Assembly: GCA_003427395.1 (NCBI GenBank)
Contig: BFEA01000007.1
Location: 4,877,953 to 4,913,998 of the forward strand
From: Chara braunii
Taxonomy: Eukaryota; Streptophyta; Charophyceae; Charales; Characeae
Reading direction: 5' to 3'
DNA: 36,046 nucleotides
The position numbers were made by a program, and so were the translations under genes. Under the pieces are notes generated by a model that was given only the letters and a program-made list of their open reading frames with translations, had not been told where the DNA came from and did not search any database. Positions within the stretch are counted from its first letter, which is position 1; every line of letters begins with the position of its first letter. Of the stretch, positions 1 through 9,149 are shown piece by piece.

Positions 1-504
1 GGGGGGGGGAAGGCCTTTTTCGGCTAGTGGTTGCCTCCCCAGCCTCCAGCAACACTAGTTTTTTTTGGGGGGGGAATCTAGGACAAGTTGTAGGGGAGGG
101 GGAGGTCTTCTTCGGCAACAGATCCCAGTCGCCAATCTGCAAATGGTTTCCCCCTCTGGCAGGCTACGACGCCGCGTTCGAATTCGACCGCGGTATTCCC
201 CGTCACGAAGCTTGCTGTCGCTGCCGTAGAGAAGCCGCCCATCGTCGCTGCTGCTCCCCGAAGCCCTCCCTGTCGCCGCTGCCCATGAAGCTGCTGTTGC
301 CATCGTCTTCAAGCCTCCTCCACCTCCTTCCTTCCTCTTCTTCTTCTTCCTCTCCTCCTCCTCCTCGTCCTTTCATATTCTTCTCCTCTCCTTCTCCTCC
401 TCATTTCCTCTTCTCCTCGCCGTCGTCCTCCTCCTTTCTGAAACGGTTTTCACCTGTCAGCAGTAGCGAGTGCAGATCCCAGGGCTCGATCCCTAGTCAT
501 CACC
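1..504. repeat. Contig edge with CTCC/CTT microsatellite
   Basis: The contig opens with a run of nine G, and a second T-run/G-run junction lies at about 59-74. From about 315 to 445 the plus strand is almost pure C/T (CTCCTC and TCTTCT units). The open frames across it encode only low-complexity Ser/Pro/Leu and are not credible genes. The sequence between 75 and 300 is moderately GC-rich and unique-looking; no domain was recognised in any frame. Confidence 0.5.
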
Positions 505-700
505 TTACCTGTGTACAGTATGTGTGTCGACCCTAAGAGTTGAACCCGTGACCTGTGTATTTGTAACAGTTGGTAGACTGTCGTACGGTCCATAGGTAGC
601 AGGGGTTCGATCTGTAGATCTGTCAAATAGAAGTCTTAGGGGGTTCTAGAAGTCAATAGTTGTAGAACTTCTGAAAGTTCAAGGTCGTAGCTGCTACAGT

Positions 701-755
701 CTTCGAAAGGCCAGGGCCCAGACTTCCGGAAGGTCCTAGTAGTGGCCTTTCGAAG
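701..755. promoter_or_regulatory. Inverted repeat with nested palindrome in LTR U3
   Basis: CTTCGAAAGGCC at 701-712 is the exact reverse complement of GGCCTTTCGAAG at 744-755. The palindrome CTTCCGGAAG (723-732) sits between the arms. Nearby 640-690 adds more GAA/TTC half-sites, for example GAAAGTTC at 673-680. The position upstream of the TATA-like box suits U3 enhancer sites, and GAA/TTC arrangements resemble heat-shock-element half-sites, but that function is inference. Confidence 0.4.
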
Positions 756-967
756 TTGCTCATGTTTTGGCTGAGGCAAGTGGGCAAGTGGGCAAGTGGT
801 GAGCCCAACTGCAGTACGTCGGCAGTGCGACTACATCGAGTTGGCAGTGCAAACCCATGCAGTCAGCAGTACCGGTCCCAGTCAGTTCTAGTCCAGTCAA
901 GCAAGTACCGCATGGGACTGTGTGCACCACGGGCAAGGGAAAGGGCCAGACCAACGAGCTACAGAAG

Positions 968-974
968 TATAAAT
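968..974 (+). promoter_or_regulatory. TATA-like box of the LTR
   Basis: TATAAAT lies about 420 bp upstream of the primer-binding site, inside the presumed LTR. This is a plausible Pol II promoter position with transcription starting near 1000. No other TATA-like match is as good in this LTR. The call rests on motif and position only. Confidence 0.35.
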
Positions 975-1393
975 CAAAGGGCAGCATCCAGCCATTCATT
1001 CATTCCTGCGTGAGCCATGCGGAAGCGCTGCCACAACAACTTGTGCAAGGTGGTCTGCAGTGAGCCCGAAGACGAAGTGGGCGAAAGAGAAGAAGCTTAG
1101 CCATAGCGTTAGGTTAGCAGCGGCCATAGCCGCCATAGCTGTAGATAGAGTTCAGTGTGTGTGGGTGTGTGTGTGTGTACAGAGTATCGTGCGTGGGATA
1201 TCCAGGGTGATCCTGTGTGTGCGAACAGAGAGTTGTGTGGGCGCTGTGTCGCCATAGCCATTGAAGTGAACTTGTATCTGAACTGTGTTCTCGGCTACAA
1301 TATCTTTGAGTTTTGAGTGGGCACTTGTCGGCATTTTGCTGCGCACCTGTTTGCATACATGTGAAGTGTGAAAGATGGCGAGTCTGATTGCAT

Positions 1394-1405
1394 TGGTATC
1401 AGAGC
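1394..1405 (+). other. Primer-binding site for initiator tRNA-Met
   Basis: TGGTATCAGAGC is the exact complement of the 3' end (CCA included) of plant initiator methionine tRNA and is the usual minus-strand primer site of plant LTR retrotransposons. It lies one base after the CA that closes the LTR. It fixes the original orientation of the element as plus. Confidence 0.87.
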
Positions 1406-1509
1406 TGGTACCCGCTATTCCACGCGTGCCGTCGTGTGCCGCAGGGAGAGTTACGCGCCATAGCGAAGGTCGCCATCGGAGAAGAAGTCCGCCATAGTGG
1501 ACCCGGAGG

Positions 1510-2300
1510 TTGGAGAAGCTGCCGCGCTCACCTGCAGAGAAGACCACGACGAAGAAAAAGATGTTGGAAGAAGAGATGATAAGGTTACAGAAGGAGAAGA
1601 TGATGATGCTACAGCAGGAGGAGGAAGAGAAGAGAAAGTTTGCCGAAGAAGAAGCTGCAGCAGAGGAGGAAGAAGAAGAAGAAGAACCCCTCGAAAGGAG
1701 ACGCAGGGAAGAACAAGGGGAAAACAGTGGCACGAAGGGAGAGGATGCATGGATGGAGAAGAAAATTAGGGAGTGGGTAGCTAATTTATCCCTGGGAGAG
1801 GATGAGGAGACACTCTAAGTACGTGCCGCATGAGGAGAGAGAAGCATTCGCCAGGGTATTGGAAATGATGGATGACCCCCTGGAACGTCAGTGTATGATG
1901 AGGGAGAAGAAGAGAAGGAGGGAGGAAGCCAACCGGGTGGCGAGAGAAATGGAGAAAGTCCGGGCATGCAGGCTGGAGGTTCAGGCACAGGCCGAAACCC
2001 TTGCGAAGCCTGCAAAGTTAGATAAGATTCTGGGATACCTGGAGATTTTGAGTGATGCCTGGCTCGAGGAGCATTGGGCCAATAAGGGTCAAGATGTGAC
2101 CCTGCATGCCATCCGGTCCGGTTCTAGAGAGTTTGCGCACGACGTGGTAACCCATGTCGGGACCGAGGTTAAAAGATTGGAGAAAGGCGTAGACAAGTTC
2201 TGCGCAGGCGCCATTGAAAGCGCCAAAGTCGTGGCCACAGCAGAGGCTGCAGCACGTCCCCGCAAAGAGCCAGTAAAGCTCAAATTCCCTGACGCTTATA
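1510..2300 (+). pseudogene. gag: Gag N-terminal region, frameshifted
   Basis: Two overlapping frames carry the start of Gag. The first (1510-1818) is a highly charged Glu/Lys/Arg-rich, coiled-coil-like stretch. The second (1802-2300) continues in another frame with more Glu/Arg-rich helix and ends in a KLKFPDAY-type motif that in this family precedes the capsid-like region. The change of frame at about 1805-1815 is a probable single-base indel. The capsid-like continuation is not downstream but on the minus strand ending near 5177, showing that the reading frame was cut by the inversion. After about 2300 the plus frame runs antisense into RT and is meaningless. Confidence 0.75.
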
Positions 2301-2302
2301 GC

Positions 2303-3502
2303 GCACTCGCACTTCTTCGCATTGATCTTGAAGTTTGACTCTCTCAGTTTCTCCAAAACCTGCCTCAAATGACCCTGGTGCTCTTGGAGGGTCCTACTGA
2401 ACACTAAAATGTCGTTTAAATACACTACGACAAATCTATCTAACCCTGGCCTAAACAGATCATTCATACAACGCTGGAATGTAGCAGGCGCGTTGGTCAG
2501 TCCAAAGGGCATCACTATGAACTCATAATGCCCATATCTAGTCCGGAAAGCAGTTTTGTACTGGTCATCAGGATGGACCTCTATCTGATGATATTTGGAC
2601 TTTAGATCGATCTTCGAGAAATATCTGCAACCCTGCACCCGATCTAAGAGATTGTCTATCCTGGGCAGTGGCTCGGCGTTCTTTACCGTGATCGCATTCA
2701 GACCCCTATAGTCTATACACATCCGCAACTCTCCTTCCTTCTTGGGGACAAACAAAACTGGTGCTCCAAGAGGAGACGAAGTGGGCCTAATCCAACCTTT
2801 CTCAAGGACTTCATCCAACTGCTTGTGCAGCTCCTCTAACTCCCTGGGGAACATCCTGTAGACTGCTCCCTTAGGAGTTCTATTGCCAAGCTCTATCTCT
2901 ATCCTATGCTGGATCGGTCGCGGTACTACTCCTGTTGGCGGCTTAGTTAAGTCTTTGAACTCCTCCAGCAGCTTGGCAATAGCAGGATCCATTGGACTAT
3001 CCTCTTCCTTAGGTTCAGTAATAGATCTGACATATACTACGAAGACCTGATCCTTTAGTTGCTCCTTTTTCACTAGTCGCGCAATCGCGGGAGCACTGAG
3101 ACAACAATGTGCCAAGGAGTTATCTACTCCAGACACATGAAACAGGCGGGCGGTCTTAACCTCGCCTAACGGACTAGGGAGCCTACACTCGTGCTCTCTT
3201 AAGTGGAGTGTGGCCCCTGCTGCCTCTCCCCAGTCCATACCTAGGACTATGTCGAAAGGAAGGTCATCCTGAACGAGGAGAGTCAGAGAATGGAGAACTT
3301 TCTCCATATTCCCATCTTTCTCTAGGCGGAAATACGCCTGGACTCCCTCTACGTAGTCCTCAACACGCATAGTGCGGTTGTCTGCGAGGACACTAACTAT
3401 GGGGTCTTCTAACTTTTGGACTTTCAATCCTAGCCTCAGCTTCTTCAACACTTTACGGTTAATATAACTACAAGTAGCCCCTGAATCAATAAGGGCCCCC
3501 AC
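2303..3502 (-). pseudogene. pol: Retropepsin and first part of reverse transcriptase
   Basis: Starting at 3502, the frame opens with the aspartic protease motif DSGAT (residues 7-11), followed by FDIVLGMDW near residues 85-93. RT follows: [21 protein letters not shown], the [11 protein letters not shown] region, [17 protein letters not shown] and [12 protein letters not shown]. The catalytic box reads YLND instead of YxDD (codon AAC near 2425), removing a metal-binding Asp. The frame extends to 2018 but everything below about 2303 is antisense Gag. An in-frame TGA just upstream of 3502 separates it from the preceding codons (…ADVEVF), so the polyprotein is already broken. Confidence 0.9.
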
Positions 3503-4130
3503 TCTGCTTCAAAAAACTTCTACATCAGCTAACACTAGCTGCCCTTTACTATCTTTCTTCATTTTGGCCCAAGCCGGCATTCTCTCCTTCAACTCCTCTG
3601 CAACGCTTGTGAGGGAAGTGCCTAGAGACGGGGCATTCATAAATATGAAACTTATGGACTTGTCATTGGGCTTTACATGCAACAGCTTTCGTCGCCACGG
3701 ATAGCACTTGTAAAACCAGGTAAATCTTATTATCCCATAAAGAAGAATTTGAGAAGAGCACCGATAAAACTATCAGCTGAGGATGTGACCCAGAATGGTA
3801 TAGCTCCATGCACGCTAGTTGACCTGTCAATATAATTCACAAGAAGGTTCTTGTTTTCGTAGATTCAGAATATTATACAGGTAACATTTGTGTTCTAATG
3901 AGCATCACAGGGAATGATAATATTATGGGAAGAAGAAAGCACGTGCAAACTCCCATAGATATAAGAGACGCTAACACAAGCAGTCTCTGGACAGCTAACT
4001 AGGCACGGTCCTGCAACCTCTGCCGAAGGCTCACGTGGTGTGGGAGTTTCCTGTACGCGCGCGCTCGCTTCCCCACATGGCCTAATAGTAGGGGCAGTTG
4101 CTACCCCTACCGGCGGCTGCCTTTTGACTC
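3503..4130 (-). pseudogene. Gag-Pol linker region, degraded
   Basis: This lies between the zinc knuckle and the protease. On the minus strand from about 3650 to 3510 a short frame (MNAPSLGTSL… to ADVEVF) leads into the protease, interrupted only by the TGA near 3510. From about 3650 to 3900 the sequence has stops in all frames and looks unrelated to coding sequence. An 82-residue open frame at 3895-4143 covers the tail after the knuckle in a shifted frame. The region is probably decayed linker, possibly with a small insertion. Confidence 0.45.
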
Positions 4131-5177
4131 CTAGGCAGCCCATTGGGCCTGTCTATACTTAGGGCAATATTTAATAATATGGGCAAGGTCACCACAGCAA
4201 AAGCACTGGCCATGCTCCATACGCTGCTGCCACACTTTCTCGTCCAGACCCAGATCTACCCAAGGCCGGCCTTGTGGCCAATCTGGGTGCCAACCTCCTC
4301 TCCTTTGAGGTGATCCTCCACCTCTACGCTGCGGGGACCGACTGGGACCTTGACGATTTGGCGGGGGACCTTGACCCCTACCTCCCACTTGACGGTTCCC
4401 TGGACCGCCAACCCCTTGTGCGCCCGGTCCTCGACCTCGCGTGGCCTGACCCCTTCGGCCCTGGCCTCCGCCTCTACTTTGCGGCCTCCCTCCAGCTGCG
4501 ACAGCAGCATAGGTCCTCCCCTGGCCTACACTACTGTCCTCCTCCTCAAGCCCCCACTCGATCTAACTGTAGGGGACCTCGTCTGTACCACCTTCGTCTA
4601 AAGTAAGGATCAAGTCATCCTTGGCCCTAACTTGGCCAGAGATGGTACGGCCTTTCCACTTTTTGCCCTTGCCTAAGTCCTTATGCCAGAAAGTGGAAAG
4701 TGGCATGGACTTGGCCTCAAACAAGACCACTTCCCTACTCAATGCCTCATACGTGATGTTAGGCTGTTGGGTCTTGTCAAAGAAGTGCCCTCGCAAGGGC
4801 TCTGGCATGGCACGATAAAACAACTGGCCAGCTGGGTCTCAGTGACCCCGTGGTCTGGGACGGCTACCAAGTCGTCCATAACAGCTTTGAGTGCTCGCGC
4901 ACACCTCCATTGTCGCGAGTGGATAGTTCGGAGCTTGTCAGAGGCCCTGACGCCCCTCGTGACGTCAGCGAACCTCTCACGCAGGAGTTTGAGAAAAGTG
5001 GAGAGAGGGGTAAGCCTAAAATACGCAATCATGTTATGCCCGCAATCGGCAGCGCGCGCAAAGGGATCTGGCGAAGCTGGCTGCTTCGTCTTTCAACACA
5101 TGGAAGGCGACGAGGACTTGTTCCTCAGGGGCGATATGCTGCAGATACACGTGTTGATGCTAGCCTCCCAATTATCA
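4131..5177 (-). pseudogene. gag: Gag capsid-like region and CCHC zinc knuckle, frameshifted
   Basis: On the minus strand, from about 5177: NWEASINT, then in a shifted frame HVLKDEAASFARSLC, then another shift to MIAYFRLTPLSTFLKLL (frame beginning 5032), and then MPEPLRGHFFDKTQQPN (4823-4563). A Pro/Arg/Gly-rich stretch precedes the nucleocapsid knuckle CFCCGDLAHIIKYC (C-x2-C-x4-H-x4-C) within 4131-4388. At least three frame changes are needed to connect these parts. The order matches the capsid-nucleocapsid part of plant Gypsy Gag. Confidence 0.8.
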
Positions 5178-6408
5178 AATCTCTAGTCCTTTTTGGCCAC
5201 GTGTTAGACGGAGATGGCATTAAGCCTGAGGACAGTAAGATAGCGGCAATAAGAGATTGGTCGACGCCCCGCACGTTGACTGAATTGCGGTCGTTCCTAG
5301 GCCTTGCTAATTACTATAGGAAGTTTGAGAGGAACTTCTCGACTATCGTCGCTCCCCTTCGCAGGTTGCTCAAGAAAGAGACAATCTGGCAGTGGGACAA
5401 AGATTGTACGTCTGCGCTAAAGAAGTTGAAGCGCGCATTACTAGAGTACCCTATCCTCAAGGTGGCAGATCCGTCTTTGCCATTTGTCGTCACCACGGAC
5501 GCGAGTCAGTATGGTATAGGCGCTGTGTTACAGCAGGACGACGACAATGGCTACAGACCCGTAGAGTTCATGTCAGCGAGGATGCCCTCAGAGAAGGTCG
5601 CTACCTCGACGTAGGAGAGAGAACTCTACGCTCTCAGGCAGGCGTTAGAGCATTGGAAGCATTACCTGCTTGGGAGGCACTTCAAAGTGTATTCAGACCA
5701 TGAGATGCTTAGATGGCTGAAGACACAGGCCAAGATGGCACCTAAGTTGACTAGGTGGGCCACTGAGATAGACCAATACGACTTTCAGCTCAAGCCAGTT
5801 AAGGGCAAGTACAATGTAGTTGTGGATGCTCTGAGTAGGAGATCAGATTACTTTGGAGCTATAATTCACTATCTGGACATAGGGAGTGACCTGGAGGAGA
5901 CAGTTAGACAGGCGTATGCATAGGACCCTATTTATAGTGACCTCCTCAAGAGAGTTAAGGAGGCCCTAGAGACCGAACCAGACTACCGCACTACAGAGGG
6001 ACTGTTGTTTGAGAAAACTAATGTAGTAGACCGCCTGTGTGTCCCTAACAGCGAGGAGATTCGTAGTTTGATCCTAGGGGAATGCCACGATACAGAGGGA
6101 CATTTCGGTTGGCAAAAGACTCTAGCCAATCTGATGTATGCGTATACCTGGCCAGGAATGAAAGCTAACTGCATAGAGTATGTCCGCAGTTGCAAAGTAT
6201 GCCAGAGAAACAAGAGTACTACGCGAGCCCCTCTTGGTCTTCTCAGACCCTTGCGTATTCCAGACCAGCCAGGAGACTCAGTGTCCATTGACTTTATGGA
6301 TAACCAAGTCAAGAGTAGGCACGACAAGAGCCAAGTCATGGTCATAGTTGATAGATTTAGCAAATATGTTGTTTTTGTTCCTTTGCCTACAGAGGCCCGT
6401 ACTGAATT
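5178..6408 (+). pseudogene. pol: RT C-terminal part, RNase H and integrase, two stops, 3'-truncated
   Basis: One frame carries, in order: the RT connection (GHVLDGDGIKPEDSKIAAI, LRSFLGLANYYRKF), RNase H (VVTTDASQYGIGAVLQQ with the first catalytic Asp; ERELYALRQALEHW; VYSDHEMLRW; VVVDALSRR), the integrase HHCC zinc domain (HDTEGH … CKVCQRN, with the WPGM motif between) and the start of the catalytic core (SIDFMD and VDRFSKYVVF, two of the DDE acids). It is interrupted by TAG at 5612-5614 inside RNase H and TAG at 5921-5923 between RNase H and integrase. The third catalytic Glu is absent because coding stops at about 6408, where satellite sequence begins. The plus-strand start coincides with the inversion edge. 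Confidence 0.9.
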
Positions 6409-6410
6409 TG

Positions 6411-7700
6411 TGATCCCCATACAGTATAGAGAGAGAGACCTGCCGGATTTGTGATCCCCATACAGTAAGAGGAGAAGAGGAGGAGGAAAGAAGGTCCTCT
6501 TCCTCCTCCTCTTCTTCCTCTTCTCCTCCTCCACCTACTTTTGCCTTCTCCTTCTCTCCTCCTCCTCGTCCTCCTTCATCGTCCTCTTTTTTTTTCCGTC
6601 ATCCCCATACAGTATCGGCAGGTCCTCCTCCTCTCGTCTTCTTCTTCTTCTCTCCTTCTCCTCCTTTTGTCTTGTCCTTGTCCTCCTCTCGGCTTCTTCT
6701 TCTTCTTTCCTCCTTCTCCACCTACTTTTTTCTTCTCCTTCTCTCCTCCTCCTTTCGTCTTGTCCTCCTCTGCCGCTGCGGCCGCCTCCTCTTGTCTTCT
6801 TCTTCTTCTCTCCTCCTCATCCTCGTCCTCCTTCATCGCCGTCTTTTTTTTCAGTCGTCCACATACACTACTGGCAGGTCCTCCTCCTCCTCCTGCTGCT
6901 GCTGCTCCTCTTGTCTTCTTCTCCTCCTCTCCTCCTCCACCGCCTACTTTTGCCATCTCCTTCTCTCCTCATCCTCCTCATCCTCCTGCTTCATTGTCTT
7001 TTTTTATTTATCATCCCCATACACTTACGACAAGTCCTCCTCCTCCTCCTCCTCCTCGTCCTTTCGTCTTCTTCTTCTTCTCTCCTCCTCCTCCTCCTTT
7101 CGGCTTGTCCTTTTCTCCTCCTCCTCCTCCTCTCATCTTTTTCTTCTCCTCTCCTCCTCTACCGACTTTCGTCTCCTGCTCCTCCTCTATCTCCCTTCCT
7201 TTTTTTGTCCGTCGTTTCCATACACTACCGGCAGGTCCTCCTCTCGTCTTCTTCTTCTTCTTCTCTCCTCCTCCTCCTCCTTTTGTCTTGTCCTTCTCTC
7301 CTCGTCCTCCTCCTCCTCTCATCTTTTTCTTCTCCTCCTCCTCTCATCTTTTTCTTCTCCTCCTCCTCTCATCTTTTTCTTCTCCTCTCCTCCTCCTCCT
7401 TCTCCTCTCCTCCTTCTCCTCCTCCTCCTCTCATCTTTTTCTTGTCCTCTCCTCCTCCTCCTCCACCTATTTTCGTCTTCTCCTCCTCCCCCTCCTTCGT
7501 CGTCCTCTTTTTTTTTTCCGTCATCCCCATACACTACCGGCAGGTCCTCCTCCCCCTCTTCCTCTCGTCTTCTTCTTCTTCTCTCCTCCTTTCGTCTTGT
7601 CCTTCACTTCTCCTCTTTTCGTCTTATCCTTTTTCTCCTCCTCCTCCTCCTCGTTCTTCCCTCCTCCTCCTCCTTTCGTCTGTTTCGTTTTCAAAGTCTT
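6411..7700. repeat. Pyrimidine-rich satellite with recurring non-repetitive core
   Basis: Plus-strand C/T microsatellite is punctuated by a mixed-sequence core of about 28 bp, best seen as CCCCATACACTACCGG followed by CAGGTCCTCC. Copies lie near 6600, 6854, 7011, 7212 and 7521, each preceded by a T-run and followed by CTCC repeats; two partial copies at 6419 and 6457 abut the integrase fragment. Spacing is 254, 157, 201 and 309 bp, so the core is conserved while the C/T filler varies. Very long open frames here encode only Ser/Leu/Pro/Phe runs and are artefacts of composition. Confidence 0.8.
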
Positions 7701-8345
7701 CATTTGTTTTGTCGTCCTCCTGTCGTCCTCCTGTCCTCCTCCTCCTCTCCTCCTCTCCTCCTCCTTTCTTCTTCTTCCTCCTCTTCTTCTTCCTCTTCCT
7801 CTTCCTCTTCCTCTTCTCCTCCTGCTCCTGCTCCTGCTGCTGCCGCTGCTGCTGCGTCTTCTGCTGCGTCTCCTGCTGCTGCTGCTGCTGCTGCTTCTCC
7901 TGCTTCTCCTGCTGCTCCCTTCTTTCTTCGTCTTCGTCCTGCTTCTTCTGCTTCCTCTGCTGCTGCTTCTGCTTCTGCTTCTCCTGCTTCTCCTCCCTTC
8001 TTTCTTTGTCTTTGTCTTTGTCTTCGTCTTCGTCTTCGTTTCGTCTTCATCCTCGTCCTCGTCCTCTTCTGCTGCTGCTGCTGCAGCTGCTTCTGCTGCT
8101 TCTTCTGCTTCTGCTTTTTCTTCTCCTTCACCTCCCTTCTTCCTTCGTCTTCGTCTTCGTCTTCGTCTTCGTCTTCGTCTTCGTCTTCGTCTTCGTCTTC
8201 GTCTTCTTTTTCTTCTTCGTCTTCTGCTGCTGCTGCTGCCGCTGCTGGTGCTTCTGCTGCTTCTTCTTCTGCTGCTGCTTCTGCTGCTGCTGCTTCTTCT
8301 GCTTCTGCTTCCGCTGCTGCAATGCGCGCTGCTTCTGCTTCTGCT
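7701..8345. repeat. CTT/CTC/CTG compound microsatellite
   Basis: Continuous C/T sequence with CTCCTC, CTTCTT and CTGCTG units and no satellite cores. The central part (7820-8120) changes to TGC/TCT/TTC triplets. It includes the hexanucleotide array at 8143-8210. All six frames stay open only because the triplet units lack stop codons. Confidence 0.8.
8143..8210. repeat. (TCGTCT)n hexanucleotide array
   Basis: About eleven nearly perfect copies of a TTCGTC unit in tandem. It is the cleanest single-unit array in the pyrimidine block. A shorter, less regular run of TTTGTC/TTCGTC units occurs at 8004-8040, suggesting an older expansion of the same unit. Confidence 0.85.
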
Positions 8346-8363
8346 TCCGCTGCTTTAATGCCC

Positions 8364-8560
8364 GCTTGTGCCTGTCGTGTCCCCCATGCTGTGGTCTCAG
8401 TATGCTGCACATGGTGACGGATCGTGTTGCGTTCTTCTTCTTCTTCTTCTTTTGCTGCTGCTACTGCTGCTATTGGAATGCACATGCTTGTGCCTGTCGT
8501 GTCCCCCATGCTGTGGTCTCGGTATCCTGCACATCGTGACGGATTGTGTTGTGTTGCAGT
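8364..8560. repeat. Two direct copies of a 75-bp unique segment, period 121
   Basis: A segment starting GCTTGTGCCTGTCGTG at 8364 recurs at 8485 with few differences and continues through GTGGTCTC, TGCACAT and GTGACGGAT. The copies are separated by a CTT/CTG microsatellite. Both are the only non-pyrimidine islands in this part, so the region is itself a small cored repeat like the array to its left, with a different core. Confidence 0.8.
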
Positions 8561-9149
8561 TCCGCTGCGTTTAGGTTGTGGGCTGTGAAGGCTATCGTCC
8601 TCTCTCTTGGGTTTCCTCCTCCTCCTCCTCCCTCTCTCGCTCCCTACCTTTTCCTCCTCCTCCTCCTCCTCCTCCTCCTCCTCCTCTTCTTCTTCCTCCT
8701 CCCAGCACTGAACGGATCTTCCCTCCTCCTCCTCCTCCTCCTCCTCCGTGGTCGTCTTCTTCTGCTGCCGATATTTGTACTCTCTGTTTCCCGTCGCTGT
8801 TGGTGTCGGTGGGGGGAGTGGCGGGTTTGGAAGGCCGAGAGACAAAACGGCAGCAGACAAAGGAAAAGGAAAAATTTCCAGGGCTCCAAATGCGACCAAA
8901 TTTGGCACACATCAACCTTGAACCGAAACAAAAACAGCCCCCCCCCAAAAAAAAAGAACAACTTAAAATTTGACCCCCAAACCTTAATTTCAGTTTTAAC
9001 ACGCTAACCAAGGAGCTGAAAGTGGGGGTCTCCGTTTTGTTAACCGCTTGTGAAAAGGTATACAAAGGAAACCAAATGAACAGCCACAAAAAGCACTGAA
9101 GCAGGGAAGAATTGGCAGGTGTAGAGCATACTTGCAACCGCAGGGCGTG
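8561..9149. repeat. CTCC microsatellite end and non-coding spacer
   Basis: CTCC units occupy about 8618-8755. From 8770 to 9149 the sequence is ordinary mixed DNA with a C-run/A-run junction near 8938-8955. No gene was recognised. Open frames here are extensions of microsatellite frames. Confidence 0.5.

Larger units (their letters stand above)
505..1392 (+). repeat. 5' LTR (left boundary approximate)
   Basis: The right edge is supported: a terminal CA at 1391-1392 is followed one base later by a primer-binding site. The stretch upstream has no coding potential. It holds a TATA-like box at 968-974, several short direct repeats (GGCAAGTGG near 775-800, GGCAGTGC near 825-850), a 12-bp inverted repeat at 701-755 and a GT-rich stretch near 1155-1180. 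The left edge is a guess at a TG dinucleotide just past the C/T microsatellite. A partner LTR is not present in the window, so length and boundary cannot be verified here. Confidence 0.5.
2300..5177 (-). mobile_element. Inverted internal segment of the Gypsy element
   Basis: Everything coding between these points reads on the minus strand while both flanks of the same element read on plus. At the left edge, the minus-strand RT reaches NAKKCEC and then runs antisense into the plus-strand Gag motif. At the right edge, the minus-strand Gag begins near DNWEAS, and the plus strand resumes RT at KSLVLFGHVLDG, which is where the left part left off. Both edges contain TTAT (2296-2299 and 5172-5175), a weak hint of microhomology. 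Length is about 2.88 kb. Confidence 0.8.
505..6410 (+). mobile_element. Ty3/Gypsy LTR retrotransposon, internally inverted and 3'-truncated
   Basis: The parts, in native order, are a 5' LTR, a tRNA-iMet primer-binding site, the gag start, then (on the minus strand) the rest of gag, a CCHC knuckle, retropepsin and the first part of RT, then (plus strand again) the rest of RT, RNase H and integrase. Turning the segment at about 2300-5177 around restores the normal Gypsy order gag-PR-RT-RH-INT, so this is one element with an internal inversion and not two. The integrase stops near 6408 where the C/T satellite begins, and no 3' LTR is seen. Frameshifts in gag, in-frame stops in pol and an altered RT active site show it is dead. 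The 5' edge is uncertain because there is no second LTR to align. Confidence 0.85.

Noticed and set aside
2018-2300. C-terminal extension of the minus-strand RT frame
   Set aside because: It runs antisense through the plus-strand Gag start beyond the inversion edge and is not RT.
6541-8539. Plus-strand frames of 542-605 residues
   Set aside because: They encode only Ser/Leu/Pro/Phe/Ala runs from C/T triplets, and all three frames are open at once; this is microsatellite composition, not a gene.
7700-8908. Minus-strand frame of 402 residues (Glu/Lys/Ala/Gln-rich)
   Set aside because: Same microsatellite read on the other strand; the first 40 residues are unremarkable and the rest is repeat translation. 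No domain.
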